Counted from the first letter of the stretch, positions 34,523-46,455 are shown. The stretch is DNA of 64,000 bases from Pandoraea norimbergensis (GCF_001465545.3 NZ_CP013480.3:186001-250000); one strand, 5' to 3'. Notes: generated by a model from the sequence alone, not told the origin. Made by a program: numbers and translations.

Positions 34523-35674
34523 TCAGCTCTGCATCAATCGCTTCTCGCGCGCGACACTCATCAGAATGCCAATGCCGAGACCCAGGGTCACGAGCGCCGT
34601 ACCGCCGTAACTCATGAACGGCAGCGGCACGCCCACCACAGGCAGAATGCCGCTCACCATGCCCATGTTCACGAAGGCGTAGGTGAAGAAGATCATCGTC
34701 ACCGCGCCCGCGAGCAAGCGGCCGAACAGCGTGGCGCCCGACGCGGCAATCATCAGCCCGCGCGCGACCAGCAGCAGATACAGCAGAATCAGCACGCCTT
34801 CGCCGATCAATCCGAACTCCTCGGCGAACACGGCGAAGATGAAGTCGGTGTGCTTCTCGGGAATGAATTCCAAATGGGCCTGCGTGCCCTTGAGCCAGCC
34901 TTTGCCCATGGTGCCGCCCGAGCCGATGGCGATCACCGACTGAATCGTGTGGAAGCCCTTGCCCAGCGGGTCGGACGTCGGGTCGAGCAGCGTGCACACG
35001 CGGTGCTTCTGGTAGTCGTGCAGGATGTGCCACTCGACGTCGGGCTGACAAATTTTGTCTTCCAGCGCGAGGATTGTGCCAATGCCGATGATGCCGGCGA
35101 TGAGCACCGGCAGAATCAGCTTCCACGACAACCCGGCCAGATAAATCACGTACAGCCCGGCGGCGGCCACCAGCAGGCCGGTGCCCAGGTCGGGCTGCTT
35201 GGCGATCAGGCCCACCGGCACGCCGAGCAGCGCAAGCGCGGCCAGATAATCGAACCAGCGAATGTTGCCTTCGCGTTTCTGGAAGTACCACGCCAGCATC
35301 AGCGGCATGGCGATCTTCATGATCTCGGACGGCTGGATCACCATGCCGACGTTCAGCCAGCGCTTAGCACCCTTCTTCGTCAGGCCGAACATGGCGACGG
35401 CAATGAGCAACGCCACCCCGGCGGTGTAGAGCGGCACGGCAAACTTCATCAGCGTTTGGGTGGGCATCATCGCGAGCACCCACATCAGGATGAATGTCAG
35501 CACGATGTTGCGGATCTGGTCTTCGACGCGCCCGGGCACGTCGATGCTGGCGCTGTAGAGCGTGACGAGTCCCACGCACAGCAACAGGAACACGATCAGC
35601 GCGAGCGGCTTGTCGAAGGCGACGAACAGGCGCTTGACCTGTTCTTTCCACGTATGTTTGTCGAGCGCCATCAT
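34523..35674 (-). CDS. rodA: Peptidoglycan polymerase RodA
   Basis: SEDS-family glycosyltransferase that polymerises lipid II in the elongasome with PBP2. The 383 residues form about ten membrane helices; hallmarks are the GAKRWLNVGMVIQPSE region, AKQPDLGTG, and the large loop ending SVIAIGSGGTMGKGW, HTDFIFAVFAEEFG and LPFMSYGGTALV. Last gene of mreB-C-D-mrdA-rodA; its start overlaps the mrdA stop by 4 nt. Confidence 0.97.
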   Translation of the reverse strand: MMALDKHTWKEQVKRLFVAFDKPLALIVFLLLCVGLVTLYSASIDVPGRVEDQIRNIVLTFILMWVLAMMPTQTLMKFAVPLYTAGVALLIAVAMFGLTKKGAKRWLNVGMVIQPSEIMKIAMPLMLAWYFQKREGNIRWFDYLAALALLGVPVGLIAKQPDLGTGLLVAAAGLYVIYLAGLSWKLILPVLIAGIIGIGTILALEDKICQPDVEWHILHDYQKHRVCTLLDPTSDPLGKGFHTIQSVIAIGSGGTMGKGWLKGTQAHLEFIPEKHTDFIFAVFAEEFGLIGEGVLILLYLLLVARGLMIAASGATLFGRLLAGAVTMIFFTYAFVNMGMVSGILPVVGVPLPFMSYGGTALVTLGLGIGILMSVAREKRLMQS

Positions 35675-37965
35675 GGCGTTCCTCCTTGCGCGCTTTGTGC
35701 ACGGATCGCCGCGCGATGGCGGGCTTCGTCGGCAACGGTCGGGCTCACGGCAGGCTGACGTTGTGGCGTTGGCGGTGCGGGTGGTGCTTTGGCAGCGTTT
35801 GCGGCACTCGGTGCCGACGCTTTGCCACCGGCCGGCTGTGCCGCGCCGGCGACGGCTGCCGAGGCAACGCCTGCGGCACCCGGCGCAACGCGCGGGACGG
35901 TCGTCGTGGCCGGATTGGCCGGGCCGTAGCCCGCCGCAGCACGCAGCCCCAGTTCGGCGGCGCTGGCGGGCGGTGCGTCAGGCGCAGCCGACACGCCCGT
36001 GCCCGCGACGCCGGACGCGGCGCCCGGTACCGACGCCCCGGCTTGCAGCGCGGCCGCCTCGGCAGCGCGCTCCTTCGGTTCGTCCACGAGGTAGTAGTCG
36101 AGCAGACGGCGCGCCACCGGACCGGCCTGCGCGCCACCCCAACCGGCGTTCTCCACGATCAGCGCGATGGCGATCTTCGGATTTTCGGCAGGTGCGAAGG
36201 CGATGAACAGCGCGTGGTCGCGCTTGAACTCCGGAATCGCGTTGTGGTTGTACTTCTCGTTCTTGCCCAGCGAGTACACCTGCGCCGTACCGGTCTTGCC
36301 GCCGGCGTCGTACGGCGCACCAGCGAATGCCTGACGGCCCGTGCCTTCCTTGATCACACCGACCATCGCGCGTTTGACGAAGTCGATGTCGGCCTGCTTG
36401 TACGGCAGACGCGCGCTCTCGTGCGGCACGGTGAGCTGGCGCGAGTGCGACACGGGGTCTTCCACCGCCTTCACGAGGTGAGGCTTCATCACCACGCCGT
36501 CGTTGGCCAGCGTGGCCGTGGCGTGGGCGAGTTGCAGAATCGTGAACGAGTTGTAGCCCTGACCGATGCCCAGACTGATCGTCTCGCCGTCGTACCACTT
36601 CTGCTGCGCAGCCGTTTTGTAGGCTTTGCGCTTCCACTCGGTCGAGGGCAGGATGCCGCGCGCTTCGCCTTCGATGTCGATGCCGGTCAGCTGGCCGAAG
36701 CCGAGCGGCTTCATGAAGTCGTGGATCGCGTTCACGCCGAGGTCGTGCGCGAGCATGTAGTAATAGGTGTCGTTCGACACCACGATCGAGCGGTACATGT
36801 CGATCCAGCCCTGACCGTTGCGCACGTCGTTGCGGAACGTGTGGTTGCCGAGCGTGAACGAGCCCGTGTCCTGAAAGCCCCAGTTGGTCGTGCGCTTGCC
36901 CAGCGTCAGGGCCGCGAGCGCCATGAACGGCTTGTAGGTGGAACCGATCGGGTAGGTGCCGCGCAGCGGACGGTTGAGCAGCGGCCGGTCGGCCGAGTTG
37001 TTCAGGGCGTCCCAGTTCTGCTGATCGATGCCTTCGACGAACATGTTCGGATCGAAGCTTGGCGCAGAGACGAAGGCGAGCACGTCGCCGGTCTTCGGCT
37101 CGATCGCGACCACGGCACCGCGCCGTCCGGCAAACGCCTGCTCGGCGACCTGCTGGAGCTTGATGTCGATGGACAGCACCAGGTTGTCGCCCGGCGTGGC
37201 AGGCGTGCGCGAGATCGTACGCACCGGCCGGCCGCCGGCGGTCACTTCGATTTCTTCGAAGCCTGTGATGCCGTGCAACTGCGTCTCGTAGCTCTGTTCC
37301 ACGCCGATCTTGCCGACGTAGTCCGTGCCCTTGTAGTTGTTCACGTCGCGGCGGATGTCGTACTTCGCGCTATCGCTGTCGTTCTCGTCGCTCATCGCCT
37401 CGATGCGCTGGCGATCGCGTAGCGAGATGCGGCCGATGTAGCCGATCACGTGCGCGGCGGTCTCTCCCAGCGGATATTGCCGGAACAGACGTGCGTGCAC
37501 GTCGACCCCGGGGAAGCGGAAGCGTTGTGCGGTGAAGCGGGCGACTTCGTCATCGGTCAGGCGCGTGCGGATCGGCAGGCTCTCGAAGCTCTTGCTGTCG
37601 TCCATCAGCTTCTTGAAGCGGGCGCGGTCGCGTGGCGTGATGTCGATCACGTCGGACAGATCGGTAATCAGATCTTCGAGCGGACGGCCGATCTTCGACG
37701 GCGTGATTTCCAGCGTGTAGGCGGAGTAGTTACGCGCGAGCACTACGCCGTTGCGGTCCATGATCACACCGCGGTTGGGCACGATCGGGGCGAGCGAGAC
37801 GCGGTTTTCGTCGGCTTGCAGGGCGTACTGATTGTGGCGGAAGACTTGCAGATAGACGAAACGGACCGCGAGCAGGCTGAAGCAGATCAGCACAAAGAGC
37901 GCGGCCGCCGTCACCCGCAGGTGAAACGTCTGTAGTTGCTGCTGGGGATTCTTGAACTCGGTCAT
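35671..37965 (-). CDS. mrdA: Penicillin-binding protein 2
   Basis: Transpeptidase of the rod complex. An N-terminal membrane anchor (about 14-34) is followed by the PBP dimerisation domain (APIVPNRGVIMDRNGVVLAR) and the transpeptidase domain with GSTYKPF (SxxK), SNDTYYYML (SxN) and GGKTGTAQ (KTG). At 764 residues it is about 100 longer than E. coli PBP2, owing to an Ala/Pro-rich C-terminal tail of about 110 residues after the transpeptidase. It overlaps rodA by 4 nt. Confidence 0.97.
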   Translation of the reverse strand: MTEFKNPQQQLQTFHLRVTAAALFVLICFSLLAVRFVYLQVFRHNQYALQADENRVSLAPIVPNRGVIMDRNGVVLARNYSAYTLEITPSKIGRPLEDLITDLSDVIDITPRDRARFKKLMDDSKSFESLPIRTRLTDDEVARFTAQRFRFPGVDVHARLFRQYPLGETAAHVIGYIGRISLRDRQRIEAMSDENDSDSAKYDIRRDVNNYKGTDYVGKIGVEQSYETQLHGITGFEEIEVTAGGRPVRTISRTPATPGDNLVLSIDIKLQQVAEQAFAGRRGAVVAIEPKTGDVLAFVSAPSFDPNMFVEGIDQQNWDALNNSADRPLLNRPLRGTYPIGSTYKPFMALAALTLGKRTTNWGFQDTGSFTLGNHTFRNDVRNGQGWIDMYRSIVVSNDTYYYMLAHDLGVNAIHDFMKPLGFGQLTGIDIEGEARGILPSTEWKRKAYKTAAQQKWYDGETISLGIGQGYNSFTILQLAHATATLANDGVVMKPHLVKAVEDPVSHSRQLTVPHESARLPYKQADIDFVKRAMVGVIKEGTGRQAFAGAPYDAGGKTGTAQVYSLGKNEKYNHNAIPEFKRDHALFIAFAPAENPKIAIALIVENAGWGGAQAGPVARRLLDYYLVDEPKERAAEAAALQAGASVPGAASGVAGTGVSAAPDAPPASAAELGLRAAAGYGPANPATTTVPRVAPGAAGVASAAVAGAAQPAGGKASAPSAANAAKAPPAPPTPQRQPAVSPTVADEARHRAAIRAQSAQGGTP

Positions 37966-38017
37966 GCTGGCGGGTACGGGCGGGCCATGGTGGTGCGATC
38001 GTTCGGGTGGCGGCCCA

Positions 38018-38530
38018 TCAGATCGGACGCGTGTCGTCGCGGTCGACGGCGCGCTTCTGAGGCGCCAGCAGCAGGATACTGATCACGGGCCAGAGCAGCG
38101 CTTCGACGAAGCTGGCGGCCAGCGGCCACCATCCCGGAAACGCAGCACCCGTGGCGAGCCGGATGATGAACGGCACCACGTGGGCAAGTAACAGCAACGG
38201 CAAGACAGTCAACGCCTGGCCGAGCAGCGTGAAAAACAGCACCCGGCGGTGGATCATGATAGCGCCGTACGACAGCAGCGTGTAAGCGAGCGCATGCTCA
38301 CCCAGCAAGCCGGCGTTGTGCACGTCCATGAGCAGGCCGACGAGGAACGCCACGCCCATGCCGACCTTGCGCGGCTGGTGGATGTTCCAGAACATCAGCA
38401 CCAGCGCGACGAAGTCGGGCATGGCGGGGGCGTGGCCCCACGGCATCAGGTTGACCAGAAACGCCACCACGAGACTGAGCGCGATGAAGTACGGATTGAC
38501 CGGCAGCAGGATGTATTGCGGTCGTGGCAT
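38018..38530 (-). CDS. mreD: Rod shape-determining protein MreD
   Basis: Small inner-membrane elongasome protein of 170 residues with five or so hydrophobic helices (for example PYFIALSLVVAFLVNLMPWG) and a WNIHQPRKVGMGVAFLVGLL stretch containing the GLLMDV motif. It lies between mreC and mrdA with gaps of 9 and 52 nt. Confidence 0.93.
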   Translation of the reverse strand: MPRPQYILLPVNPYFIALSLVVAFLVNLMPWGHAPAMPDFVALVLMFWNIHQPRKVGMGVAFLVGLLMDVHNAGLLGEHALAYTLLSYGAIMIHRRVLFFTLLGQALTVLPLLLLAHVVPFIIRLATGAAFPGWWPLAASFVEALLWPVISILLLAPQKRAVDRDDTRPI

Positions 38531-38539
38531 GTCGATTCC

Positions 38540-39508
38540 TTAATGGCCTTTCTTGACGGCCGGCGCGCGCTTCGGGTCGGCTCGCGTGGCGCCCTTTTGG
38601 CCGGGCTTTTCACCGCTGGCCGACGGATCGGAGGCGCGCGCGAGATCGGCGGCGGCGTCCGGATGCAGGGCGAGCGGCGTGGTGTATTGCAGGACCAGCA
38701 CCTGGCGCTGGCTGCGAAGGTTGGCGACCGGCTGGCACAAGATGCGCGCGAAGGCGGTGTCCGAGACGCGATCGACCTTGGTGATGCGCGCCACGGGCAG
38801 ACCGGCCGGGTAGATGCCGTCCAGACCGCTGGTGGCGATCTCGTCGCCGACCTTCACGTCCGCCGACAGCGGGATGAAGCGCAGGTCGAGCACGTCGCCG
38901 CGCAGGCCGCCATAAATCACGCTGTGCACGCCGCTACGGGTGACCTGCACGGGCACGGCCTGTTCTTTGTCGGTCAGCAGCGTCACTTCGCTTTGGAGCA
39001 GGAACACCCGCGAGACCTGACCGAGCAGGCCCTGCTCGGTGACGACCGGCGCGCCAAGCTTCACGCCATGCTTCGTGCCGCGATCGATGACCACGCGCTG
39101 CGTGAACGGGTCGCGCGTGTCGTATTCGATTTCGGCGGGAATGCTGGGCACCGGCAGGCGCTCGCGCAGCGTGAGCAACTGGCGCAAATGTTCGTTCTCG
39201 GCGACGAGCTGATTGTTGCGCTGGGCTTGTACCGCGAGCTCGAGGTTTTTCTCGCGCAGTGTGCCGTTCTCGGTCGTGAGCTGGTTTTCCGTCGAGAAGA
39301 AGCCTGCGACGTTCAGGATGGCATCGCGCGGCAGCAGCATCATGCGCTGCACGGGATAGAGGGCGGTACCGACGACAGTGCGCACTCGCTCAAGCGTGTT
39401 GTAGTGCGAGTCGACCACGAGCAGGCCGATGGCGAGCGCGACAAAACAGATCAGCCGGGCCAACGCCGACGGACCCTGTTTGAACAGTGGCGGCGGACTG
39501 TACTGCAT
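38540..39508 (-). CDS. mreC: Rod shape-determining protein MreC
   Basis: Bitopic inner-membrane protein of 322 residues that activates PBP2. It has an N-terminal membrane helix (about 17-35), a coiled coil (about 75-118, LTTENGTLREKNLELAVQAQ) and the MreC beta domains (VVIDRGTKHGVKLGAPVVTE, DLRFIPLSADVKVGDEIATS). The C-terminal tail is Lys/Ala/Pro-rich. It starts 184 nt after mreB on the same strand. Confidence 0.95.
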   Translation of the reverse strand: MQYSPPPLFKQGPSALARLICFVALAIGLLVVDSHYNTLERVRTVVGTALYPVQRMMLLPRDAILNVAGFFSTENQLTTENGTLREKNLELAVQAQRNNQLVAENEHLRQLLTLRERLPVPSIPAEIEYDTRDPFTQRVVIDRGTKHGVKLGAPVVTEQGLLGQVSRVFLLQSEVTLLTDKEQAVPVQVTRSGVHSVIYGGLRGDVLDLRFIPLSADVKVGDEIATSGLDGIYPAGLPVARITKVDRVSDTAFARILCQPVANLRSQRQVLVLQYTTPLALHPDAAADLARASDPSASGEKPGQKGATRADPKRAPAVKKGH

Positions 39509-39692
39509 GGTGGGCCCTTCAGGGGAGCACGCGCAGCAAGGCGCTGCGGTGCGCGAATGGTGTCAGTCGGGCGCGACCGGGCGGCATGGCAATGCCCCCC
39601 GTGCGCGTATGAGTGCAGCGTAGCCCGTCCGGTCTGGCGGGGTGTGGATGGTGTTGCCCCACCGCGCCGGACGACGGACCACGCACGTTGGC

Positions 39693-41285
<1,593 letters not shown>

Positions 41286-41585
41286 ATGGCTTTGAATCTC
41301 TCCGACGTCAAACGCATCGCCCATCTCGCACGTCTGGAGCTGGCGGATGACGAGGCGGCTCACATGGAAAAGGAGCTCAACGGCTTCTTCGCGCTCGTCG
41401 AGCAGATGCAATCGGTCGACACGACAGGCGTCGCTCCCCTCGCGCATCCCATCGAGCAAATTCAAGCAGTTGCCCAACGACTGCGTACCGATGCCGTGAC
41501 CGAAGTGGTCGATCGCGACGCGAATCAGCGCCCGGCACCTGCGGTTCAGGACGGCCTTTATCTGGTGCCGAAGGTTATCGAGTGA
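41286..41585 (+). CDS. gatC: Asp/Glu-tRNA amidotransferase subunit C
   Basis: Small stabilising subunit of GatCAB, which turns Glu-tRNA(Gln) and Asp-tRNA(Asn) into the amidated forms. The 99 residues follow the family closely: [18 protein letters not shown], the [16 protein letters not shown] segment, and C-terminal [19 protein letters not shown]. First gene of gatC-gatA-x-gatB. Confidence 0.96.
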   Translation: MALNLSDVKRIAHLARLELADDEAAHMEKELNGFFALVEQMQSVDTTGVAPLAHPIEQIQAVAQRLRTDAVTEVVDRDANQRPAPAVQDGLYLVPKVIE

Positions 41586-41702
41586 CGATCGCCGCGCGCC
41601 GGTGCGCCGGGTAGCCCGGTCACCGCGCGACACGTTGCGGCGCGCTGGCGCTATCCACCCATCGTGCCCCGTCACTCCCTCATGTGCTCTATTGCCGCCA
41701 CC

Positions 41703-43193
41703 ATGGAACAAGATCTGATTCATTTGCAGGACCTGCGCGCTGCGCTCGACGCCAAGCGCGTGTCGAGCGTCGAGCTCACGCAACACTATCTGTCGCGCAT
41801 CGCCGACGCCGCTGACCTCAATGCCTTCGTGCAGGTCGACGCCGAAGCCAGCCTCGCGCAGGCCCGTGCCGCCGACGCGCGCATTGCCGCCGGCGAGGGT
41901 GCCAACCGTCCGCTGCTCGGTATTCCCGTGGCGCACAAGGACGTGTTCGTCACGCGCGGCTGGCGCAGTACCGCCGGTTCGCGCATGCTCGAAAACTACG
42001 TCAGCCCGTACGACGCGGCCGTGGTTGAGCGTCTGCTCGATGCCGGCATGGTCACGCTCGGCAAGACCAATATGGACGAGTTCGCGATGGGTTCGTCGAA
42101 CGAAAACTCGTACTTCGGTCCGGTGAAAAACCCGTGGGACAAGCGCGCCGTCCCCGGCGGTTCGTCGGGTGGTTCGGCGGCGGCCGTCGCGGCACGCCTC
42201 GCGCCCGTGGCCACGGGTACGGACACCGGCGGCTCGATTCGCCAGCCGGCCGCGTTCTGCGGTGTGACCGGCATCAAGCCGACGTACGGCCGCGTGTCGC
42301 GCTACGGCATGATTGCCTTCGCGTCGTCGCTCGATCAGGGCGGCCCGTTCGGCCATAGCGCGGCAGACTGCGCGTGGATGTTGAACGGCATGGCCGGTTT
42401 CGACGCGCGCGATTCCACCAGTCTGGAGCGTGCCGACGAGGACTTCGCCCGGGGTCTGGGCAAGCCGCTTGACGGTGCCACGGCCGACAAGCCGCTCGCC
42501 GGTCTGCGCATCGGTCTGCCGGCGGAATACTTCGGTGAAGGGCTCGACGCCGACGTGCGCGACGCCATCGACAACGCGCTGGTCGAATTCGAGAAGCTCG
42601 GTGCCGTGCGCGTGCCGGTGACGCTGCCGAAGACCGAGCTGTCGATCCCCGTTTATTACGTGCTGGCTCCGGCCGAAGCGTCGTCGAACCTGTCGCGCTT
42701 CGATGGCGTGCGTTTTGGCCATCGCGCGGCCGAGTACGGCGATCTGCTCGACATGTACAAGAAGTCGCGTGCCGAAGGTTTCGGCACCGAAGTGAAGCGC
42801 CGCATTCTGGTGGGCGCGTATGTGCTGTCGCATGGCTACTACGACGCGTATTACCTGCAAGCGCAGAAGATTCGCCGCCTGATCGCGCAGGACTTCCAGA
42901 ACGCGTTTGCCCAGTGCGACGTGATCATGGGCCCGGTGGCGCCGTCGGTCGCATGGAACCTCGGCGAGAAGAGCGCCGACCCGGTGCAGATGTATCTGGC
43001 CGATATCTACACGCTGTCGGTGAGTCTGGCCGGTCTGCCGGGCATGAGCCTGCCGGTGGGACAGGGCCGCGAATCGCGTCCGGTCGGCCTGCAAATGATC
43101 GGTAACTACTTCGACGAAGCCCGCCTGCTGCAAGTGGCCGACGCGTTCCAGCGCGCGACCGACTGGCACAAGCGCGCGCCGGCGGGCGTATAA
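41703..43193 (+). CDS. gatA: Asp/Glu-tRNA amidotransferase subunit A
   Basis: Glutaminase subunit of GatCAB and amidase-signature enzyme of 496 residues. The Ser-cisSer-Lys triad lies in [12 protein letters not shown] (Lys), [14 protein letters not shown] (cis-Ser) and [16 protein letters not shown] (nucleophile Ser). It supplies ammonia to GatB. The ATG at 41703 ([15 protein letters not shown]) is preferred over one 39 nt upstream. Confidence 0.97.
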   Translation: MEQDLIHLQDLRAALDAKRVSSVELTQHYLSRIADAADLNAFVQVDAEASLAQARAADARIAAGEGANRPLLGIPVAHKDVFVTRGWRSTAGSRMLENYVSPYDAAVVERLLDAGMVTLGKTNMDEFAMGSSNENSYFGPVKNPWDKRAVPGGSSGGSAAAVAARLAPVATGTDTGGSIRQPAAFCGVTGIKPTYGRVSRYGMIAFASSLDQGGPFGHSAADCAWMLNGMAGFDARDSTSLERADEDFARGLGKPLDGATADKPLAGLRIGLPAEYFGEGLDADVRDAIDNALVEFEKLGAVRVPVTLPKTELSIPVYYVLAPAEASSNLSRFDGVRFGHRAAEYGDLLDMYKKSRAEGFGTEVKRRILVGAYVLSHGYYDAYYLQAQKIRRLIAQDFQNAFAQCDVIMGPVAPSVAWNLGEKSADPVQMYLADIYTLSVSLAGLPGMSLPVGQGRESRPVGLQMIGNYFDEARLLQVADAFQRATDWHKRAPAGV

Positions 43194-43195
43194 CG

Positions 43196-43729
43196 ATGGC
43201 CCGCCAGCGCGTTGTGACTTCGCCCCTCGCCCGCACTGCCGGCGACCGTGCGCGTCCCGCTGCCACGATGCAGCGCGTGGGCCGTCTGGCGGCACTGGCC
43301 GGATTGGCCGCGACCGTGCTCACGCTCGCGTCGTGTAGTCTGCCGTTCAGCCGCCCTACGCCAATTGCGTACCGAGAAATCAATCTGTCGGGCTATTGCT
43401 CGCAGACGGATGAAGACGGTTTTCGCGAGCAGGCGACGTTGAAGGTGTCGGCCAATCAGGTGCAGGCACTCGACTGGCGTTTGTGGGTGGGTAAGCGCGG
43501 CAGTTGCCACTTCAATCTGGCGGATTTTCATCAGACGCAGTCGCGCCCGAGTATCGAGTTGCGCGCGAACAGCGGCAGTTGCAAGCTGCTGATCTGGCAA
43601 GACCCGGGCAACGTGACGATCGGTCATGCGAACTGCGAGGCGTATTGCACGCCGGGCGTCTATGAGAACGCGTGGCCCGTGAGCTTCGATCCGCGCTCGG
43701 GCATTTGCGCGGCAGGCACGCGCCGGTAA
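43196..43729 (+). CDS. Hypothetical lipoprotein between gatA and gatB
   Basis: No family recognised. A hydrophobic segment ends in LTLASCSLP, a plausible lipobox, so the mature protein would be an outer- or inner-membrane lipoprotein of about 130 residues. Five further cysteines (YCSQT, SCHFN, SCKLL, NCEAYC, ICAAG) are spread through the mature part, suggesting disulfides in the periplasm. If translation begins at 43268 (MQRVGRLAALAGLAATVLTL) the signal peptide has normal length; the 43196 start adds 24 residues. It lies 2 nt after gatA and 118 nt before gatB, in the middle of the gat operon. Confidence 0.75.
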   Translation: MARQRVVTSPLARTAGDRARPAATMQRVGRLAALAGLAATVLTLASCSLPFSRPTPIAYREINLSGYCSQTDEDGFREQATLKVSANQVQALDWRLWVGKRGSCHFNLADFHQTQSRPSIELRANSGSCKLLIWQDPGNVTIGHANCEAYCTPGVYENAWPVSFDPRSGICAAGTRR

Positions 43730-43847
43730 TTTGACGAACAGGCGGGTACGTTTGCCGGAGACATCGCACAACGCGATACCGGTGACGAATCCGCAGCAAC
43801 GGCAGGGCGAGCGCGCCGTGCCGACAAGTTGAGACAGGGTGAACCTT

Positions 43848-45320
43848 ATGCAATGGGAAGTCGTTATTGGTCTGGAGACGCACGCACAGCTCTCCACCGC
43901 TTCCAAGATTTTCTCGGGCGCATCGACGCAATTCGGTGCCGCCCCCAACACGCAGGCGTGTCCGGTGGACCTGGCGCTGCCGGGTGTGCTGCCCGTGCTC
44001 AATCGCGGCGCCGTCGAGCGTGCGATCGAGTTCGGTCTCGCCATCGGGTCGACCATTGCGCCGCGCAGCATCTTCGCGCGCAAGAATTACTTCTACCCCG
44101 ATCTGCCAAAGGGCTACCAGATCAGCCAGTACGAGATTCCGGTGGTGCAGGGCGGCTCGCTGAAGATTCAGGTCGAAGCCGATGCCCGCACGGGGCGTGA
44201 AGCCTACGAGAAGGTGGTGACGCTCACGCGTGCTCACCTGGAAGAAGACGCGGGCAAGTCGCTGCACGAAGACTTCGCAGGCATGACGGGCATCGACCTG
44301 AACCGCGCCGGTACGCCGTTGCTGGAAATCGTGACCGAGCCGGAAATGCGCAGCGCAGCGGAAGCCGTGGCGTACGCCAAGGCGCTGCACGGTCTGGTGG
44401 TGTGGCTGGGTATTTGCGACGGTAACATGCAGGAAGGCTCGTTCCGCTGCGACGCCAACGTGTCGGTGCGCCCGGTCGGTCAGAAGGAATTCGGCACGCG
44501 CGCTGAGATCAAGAACCTGAACTCGTTCCGGTTCCTCGAAGAGGCAATTCTGTACGAAGTGCGCCGTCAGATCGAGCTGATCGAAGATGGCGGCAAGGTC
44601 GTGCAGGAAACGCGTCTGTATGACCCGGACAAGAAGGAAACGCGCTCGATGCGCAGCAAGGAAGATGCGCACGACTATCGCTACTTCCCGGACCCGGACC
44701 TGATGCCGCTCGTGATCGATGCCGAATGGATCGAGCGCGTGCGTGCCGGGCTGCCTGAACTGCCGGCCGGCATGCAGGTGCGCTTTGTCGAGCAATACGG
44801 CCTGTCGGAATACGACGCCGCCGTGCTCACGCAGTCGAAGGCGCAGGCGGGTTACTTCGAAGCCGTGGTGGCCAAGGCCGGTGCGGCCAGCGCCAAGCCG
44901 GCGGCGAACTGGATCATGGGCGAGCTGTCGTCGCTGCTCAACCGCGAAGACATCGGTATCGACGCCAGCCCGGTCTCGGCCGCGCAGTTGGCCGGTCTGC
45001 TGGCACGTATCGCCGACAACACGATTTCGAACAAGATCGCCAAGGAAGTCTTCCAACTGATGTGGGAAGAGCGCGCCACCGACGACGGTGCTGCCGATCG
45101 CCTCATCGAAGCGAAGGGCCTGAAGCAGATCACCGACACCGGCGCGATCGAGAAGATCATCGACGAAGTGCTGGCCGCCAACGCCAAGTCGGTCGAGGAA
45201 TTCCGGGCCGGTAAGGAAAAGGCGTTCAACGCGCTGGTCGGTCAGGCGATGAAGGCCACCAAGGGCAAGGCCAACCCGGCGCAAGTCAACGAACTGCTCA
45301 AGAAGAAGCTGGGCGCCTGA
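43848..45320 (+). CDS. gatB: Asp/Glu-tRNA amidotransferase subunit B
   Basis: Kinase/amidotransferase subunit that phosphorylates the misacylated tRNA and replaces the phosphate with ammonia. It begins [15 protein letters not shown], followed by [17 protein letters not shown] and [19 protein letters not shown], with the YqeY-like tail domain at the C-terminus. A GTG nine bases earlier (43839) is an alternative start; ATG 43848 matches the family and has AGGGTGA upstream. The stop codon lies at the first of a run of 12-bp repeats. Confidence 0.96.
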   Translation: MQWEVVIGLETHAQLSTASKIFSGASTQFGAAPNTQACPVDLALPGVLPVLNRGAVERAIEFGLAIGSTIAPRSIFARKNYFYPDLPKGYQISQYEIPVVQGGSLKIQVEADARTGREAYEKVVTLTRAHLEEDAGKSLHEDFAGMTGIDLNRAGTPLLEIVTEPEMRSAAEAVAYAKALHGLVVWLGICDGNMQEGSFRCDANVSVRPVGQKEFGTRAEIKNLNSFRFLEEAILYEVRRQIELIEDGGKVVQETRLYDPDKKETRSMRSKEDAHDYRYFPDPDLMPLVIDAEWIERVRAGLPELPAGMQVRFVEQYGLSEYDAAVLTQSKAQAGYFEAVVAKAGAASAKPAANWIMGELSSLLNREDIGIDASPVSAAQLAGLLARIADNTISNKIAKEVFQLMWEERATDDGAADRLIEAKGLKQITDTGAIEKIIDEVLAANAKSVEEFRAGKEKAFNALVGQAMKATKGKANPAQVNELLKKKLGA

Positions 45321-45354
45321 ATGAGCGCCTGAATGAGCGCCTGAATGAGCGCCT
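45319..45354. repeat. Three 12-bp tandem repeats at gatB stop
   Basis: GAATGAGCGCCT three times without mismatch, starting inside the gatB stop codon; a partial copy (GCGCCT) is the gatB 3' end. Read in the gatB frame each unit gives stop-Met-Ser-Ala. Confidence 0.9.
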
Positions 45355-45374
45355 AAGGTTCAGCGCATCACGCC

Positions 45375-45408
45375 AAAAGCGCGGCAGCCGGTACGGTGCC
45401 GCGCTTTT
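45375..45408 (+). terminator. Intrinsic terminator after gatB
   Basis: Twelve-bp stem AAAAGCGCGGCA/TGCCGCGCTTTT with a 10-nt loop; the stem's own A and T ends make it usable on both strands. Confidence 0.9.
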
Positions 45409-45567
45409 GCGTTTGCGGACGGCGCTCCCGCGTCCTGCTCGCACTCCCCGGCCTTATCTGCCCGCGTGATTCGCTTATATCGGGCTTTTTTTCTCCCCCC
45501 CGCAATTTGCGCGATACTGCCACTCTGGCGCCCCGAAGGGCGTGCGCTTGTCACGAAGGAGTTGGCG

Positions 45568-46374
45568 ATGTTCGAGAAATACCGCGTACCGTTTGGCAAG
45601 AAGCTCGACCTGTCGGACTACGATCCGGCCGACAAACCGTTCTCGGGCGATAGCAAAGACGACGACAAGGAGCGGTTGGCCGAGCTGGCCGCGAAGCTCG
45701 ACGAGTTGCAGACCATCCTGCACGCCAACAGCAAGCACCGGGTGCTGCTCGTGCTGCAAGGCATGGACACCAGCGGCAAGGACGGCACCATTCGCGCCGT
45801 GTTCCAGAACGTGGACCCGCTGGGCATTCGCGTGGCCAACTTCAAGTCGCCCACACCGATCGAGCTGGCGCGCGACTTTCTGTGGCGCGTGCACATGGTG
45901 GTGCCCGCTGCGGGCGAGCTGGCCATCTTCAATCGCAGCCACTACGAAGACGTGCTGATCACGCGCGTGCACGACTGGATCGATGCCGACGAGTGCAAGC
46001 GCCGCTACACCCACATCAACAATTTCGAACAACTGCTGGTCGACAACAACACGACCATCATCAAGTGCTTCCTGCACATCTCGAACGAGGAGCAGCGCAA
46101 GCGCTTGCAAGAGCGTATCGACGACCCGAACAAGCACTGGAAATTCGAGCTGGGCGACCTCAAGGAACGCAGCTTCTGGCCGCAATACACCAAGGCGTAC
46201 GAAGCCGCTTTATCGGCGACCTCGACGGAAAATGCGCCGTGGTATATCGTGCCTTCCGACTCGAAACGTCACCGTAATCTGATGGTGGCAGAGTTGCTGG
46301 TGCAAGCACTGACTGACCTCAAGTTGTCCTATCCACCGGCAAGACCCGAATTGACGGGCATGAAGGTGGAATGA
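45568..46374 (+). CDS. ppk2: Polyphosphate kinase 2 family protein
   Basis: PPK2 enzymes phosphorylate nucleotides from polyphosphate or the reverse. The 268-residue single domain has Walker A in VLQGMDTSGKDGTIRAVFQN, the lid region SPTPIELARDFLWRVH, FNRSHYEDVLITRVH, and PSDSKRHRNLMV near the end. Preferred nucleotide (ADP, AMP or GDP) cannot be read reliably. ATG 45568 follows AAGGAG. Single-gene unit flanked by terminators. Confidence 0.94.
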   Translation: MFEKYRVPFGKKLDLSDYDPADKPFSGDSKDDDKERLAELAAKLDELQTILHANSKHRVLLVLQGMDTSGKDGTIRAVFQNVDPLGIRVANFKSPTPIELARDFLWRVHMVVPAAGELAIFNRSHYEDVLITRVHDWIDADECKRRYTHINNFEQLLVDNNTTIIKCFLHISNEEQRKRLQERIDDPNKHWKFELGDLKERSFWPQYTKAYEAALSATSTENAPWYIVPSDSKRHRNLMVAELLVQALTDLKLSYPPARPELTGMKVE

Positions 46375-46429
46375 AACCTTGCAGGGTCCGGGGCGAATAG
46401 CAAAACAAGGGGTGTTGAGGTGACGTGAG

Positions 46430-46455
46430 CGGCCGTGGGAAACCACGGCCGTTTT
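46430..46455 (+). terminator. Intrinsic terminator after ppk2
   Basis: Nine-bp stem CGGCCGTGG/CCACGGCCG closed by a GAAA tetraloop, followed by TTTT. Confidence 0.92.

Noticed and set aside
35686..37422. Open frame of 578 codons on the plus strand opposite mrdA
   Set aside because: Shadow frame; mrdA on the minus strand has all penicillin-binding protein motifs.
43512..45284. Open frame of 590 codons on the minus strand opposite gatB
   Set aside because: Shadow frame of a confidently identified gene.
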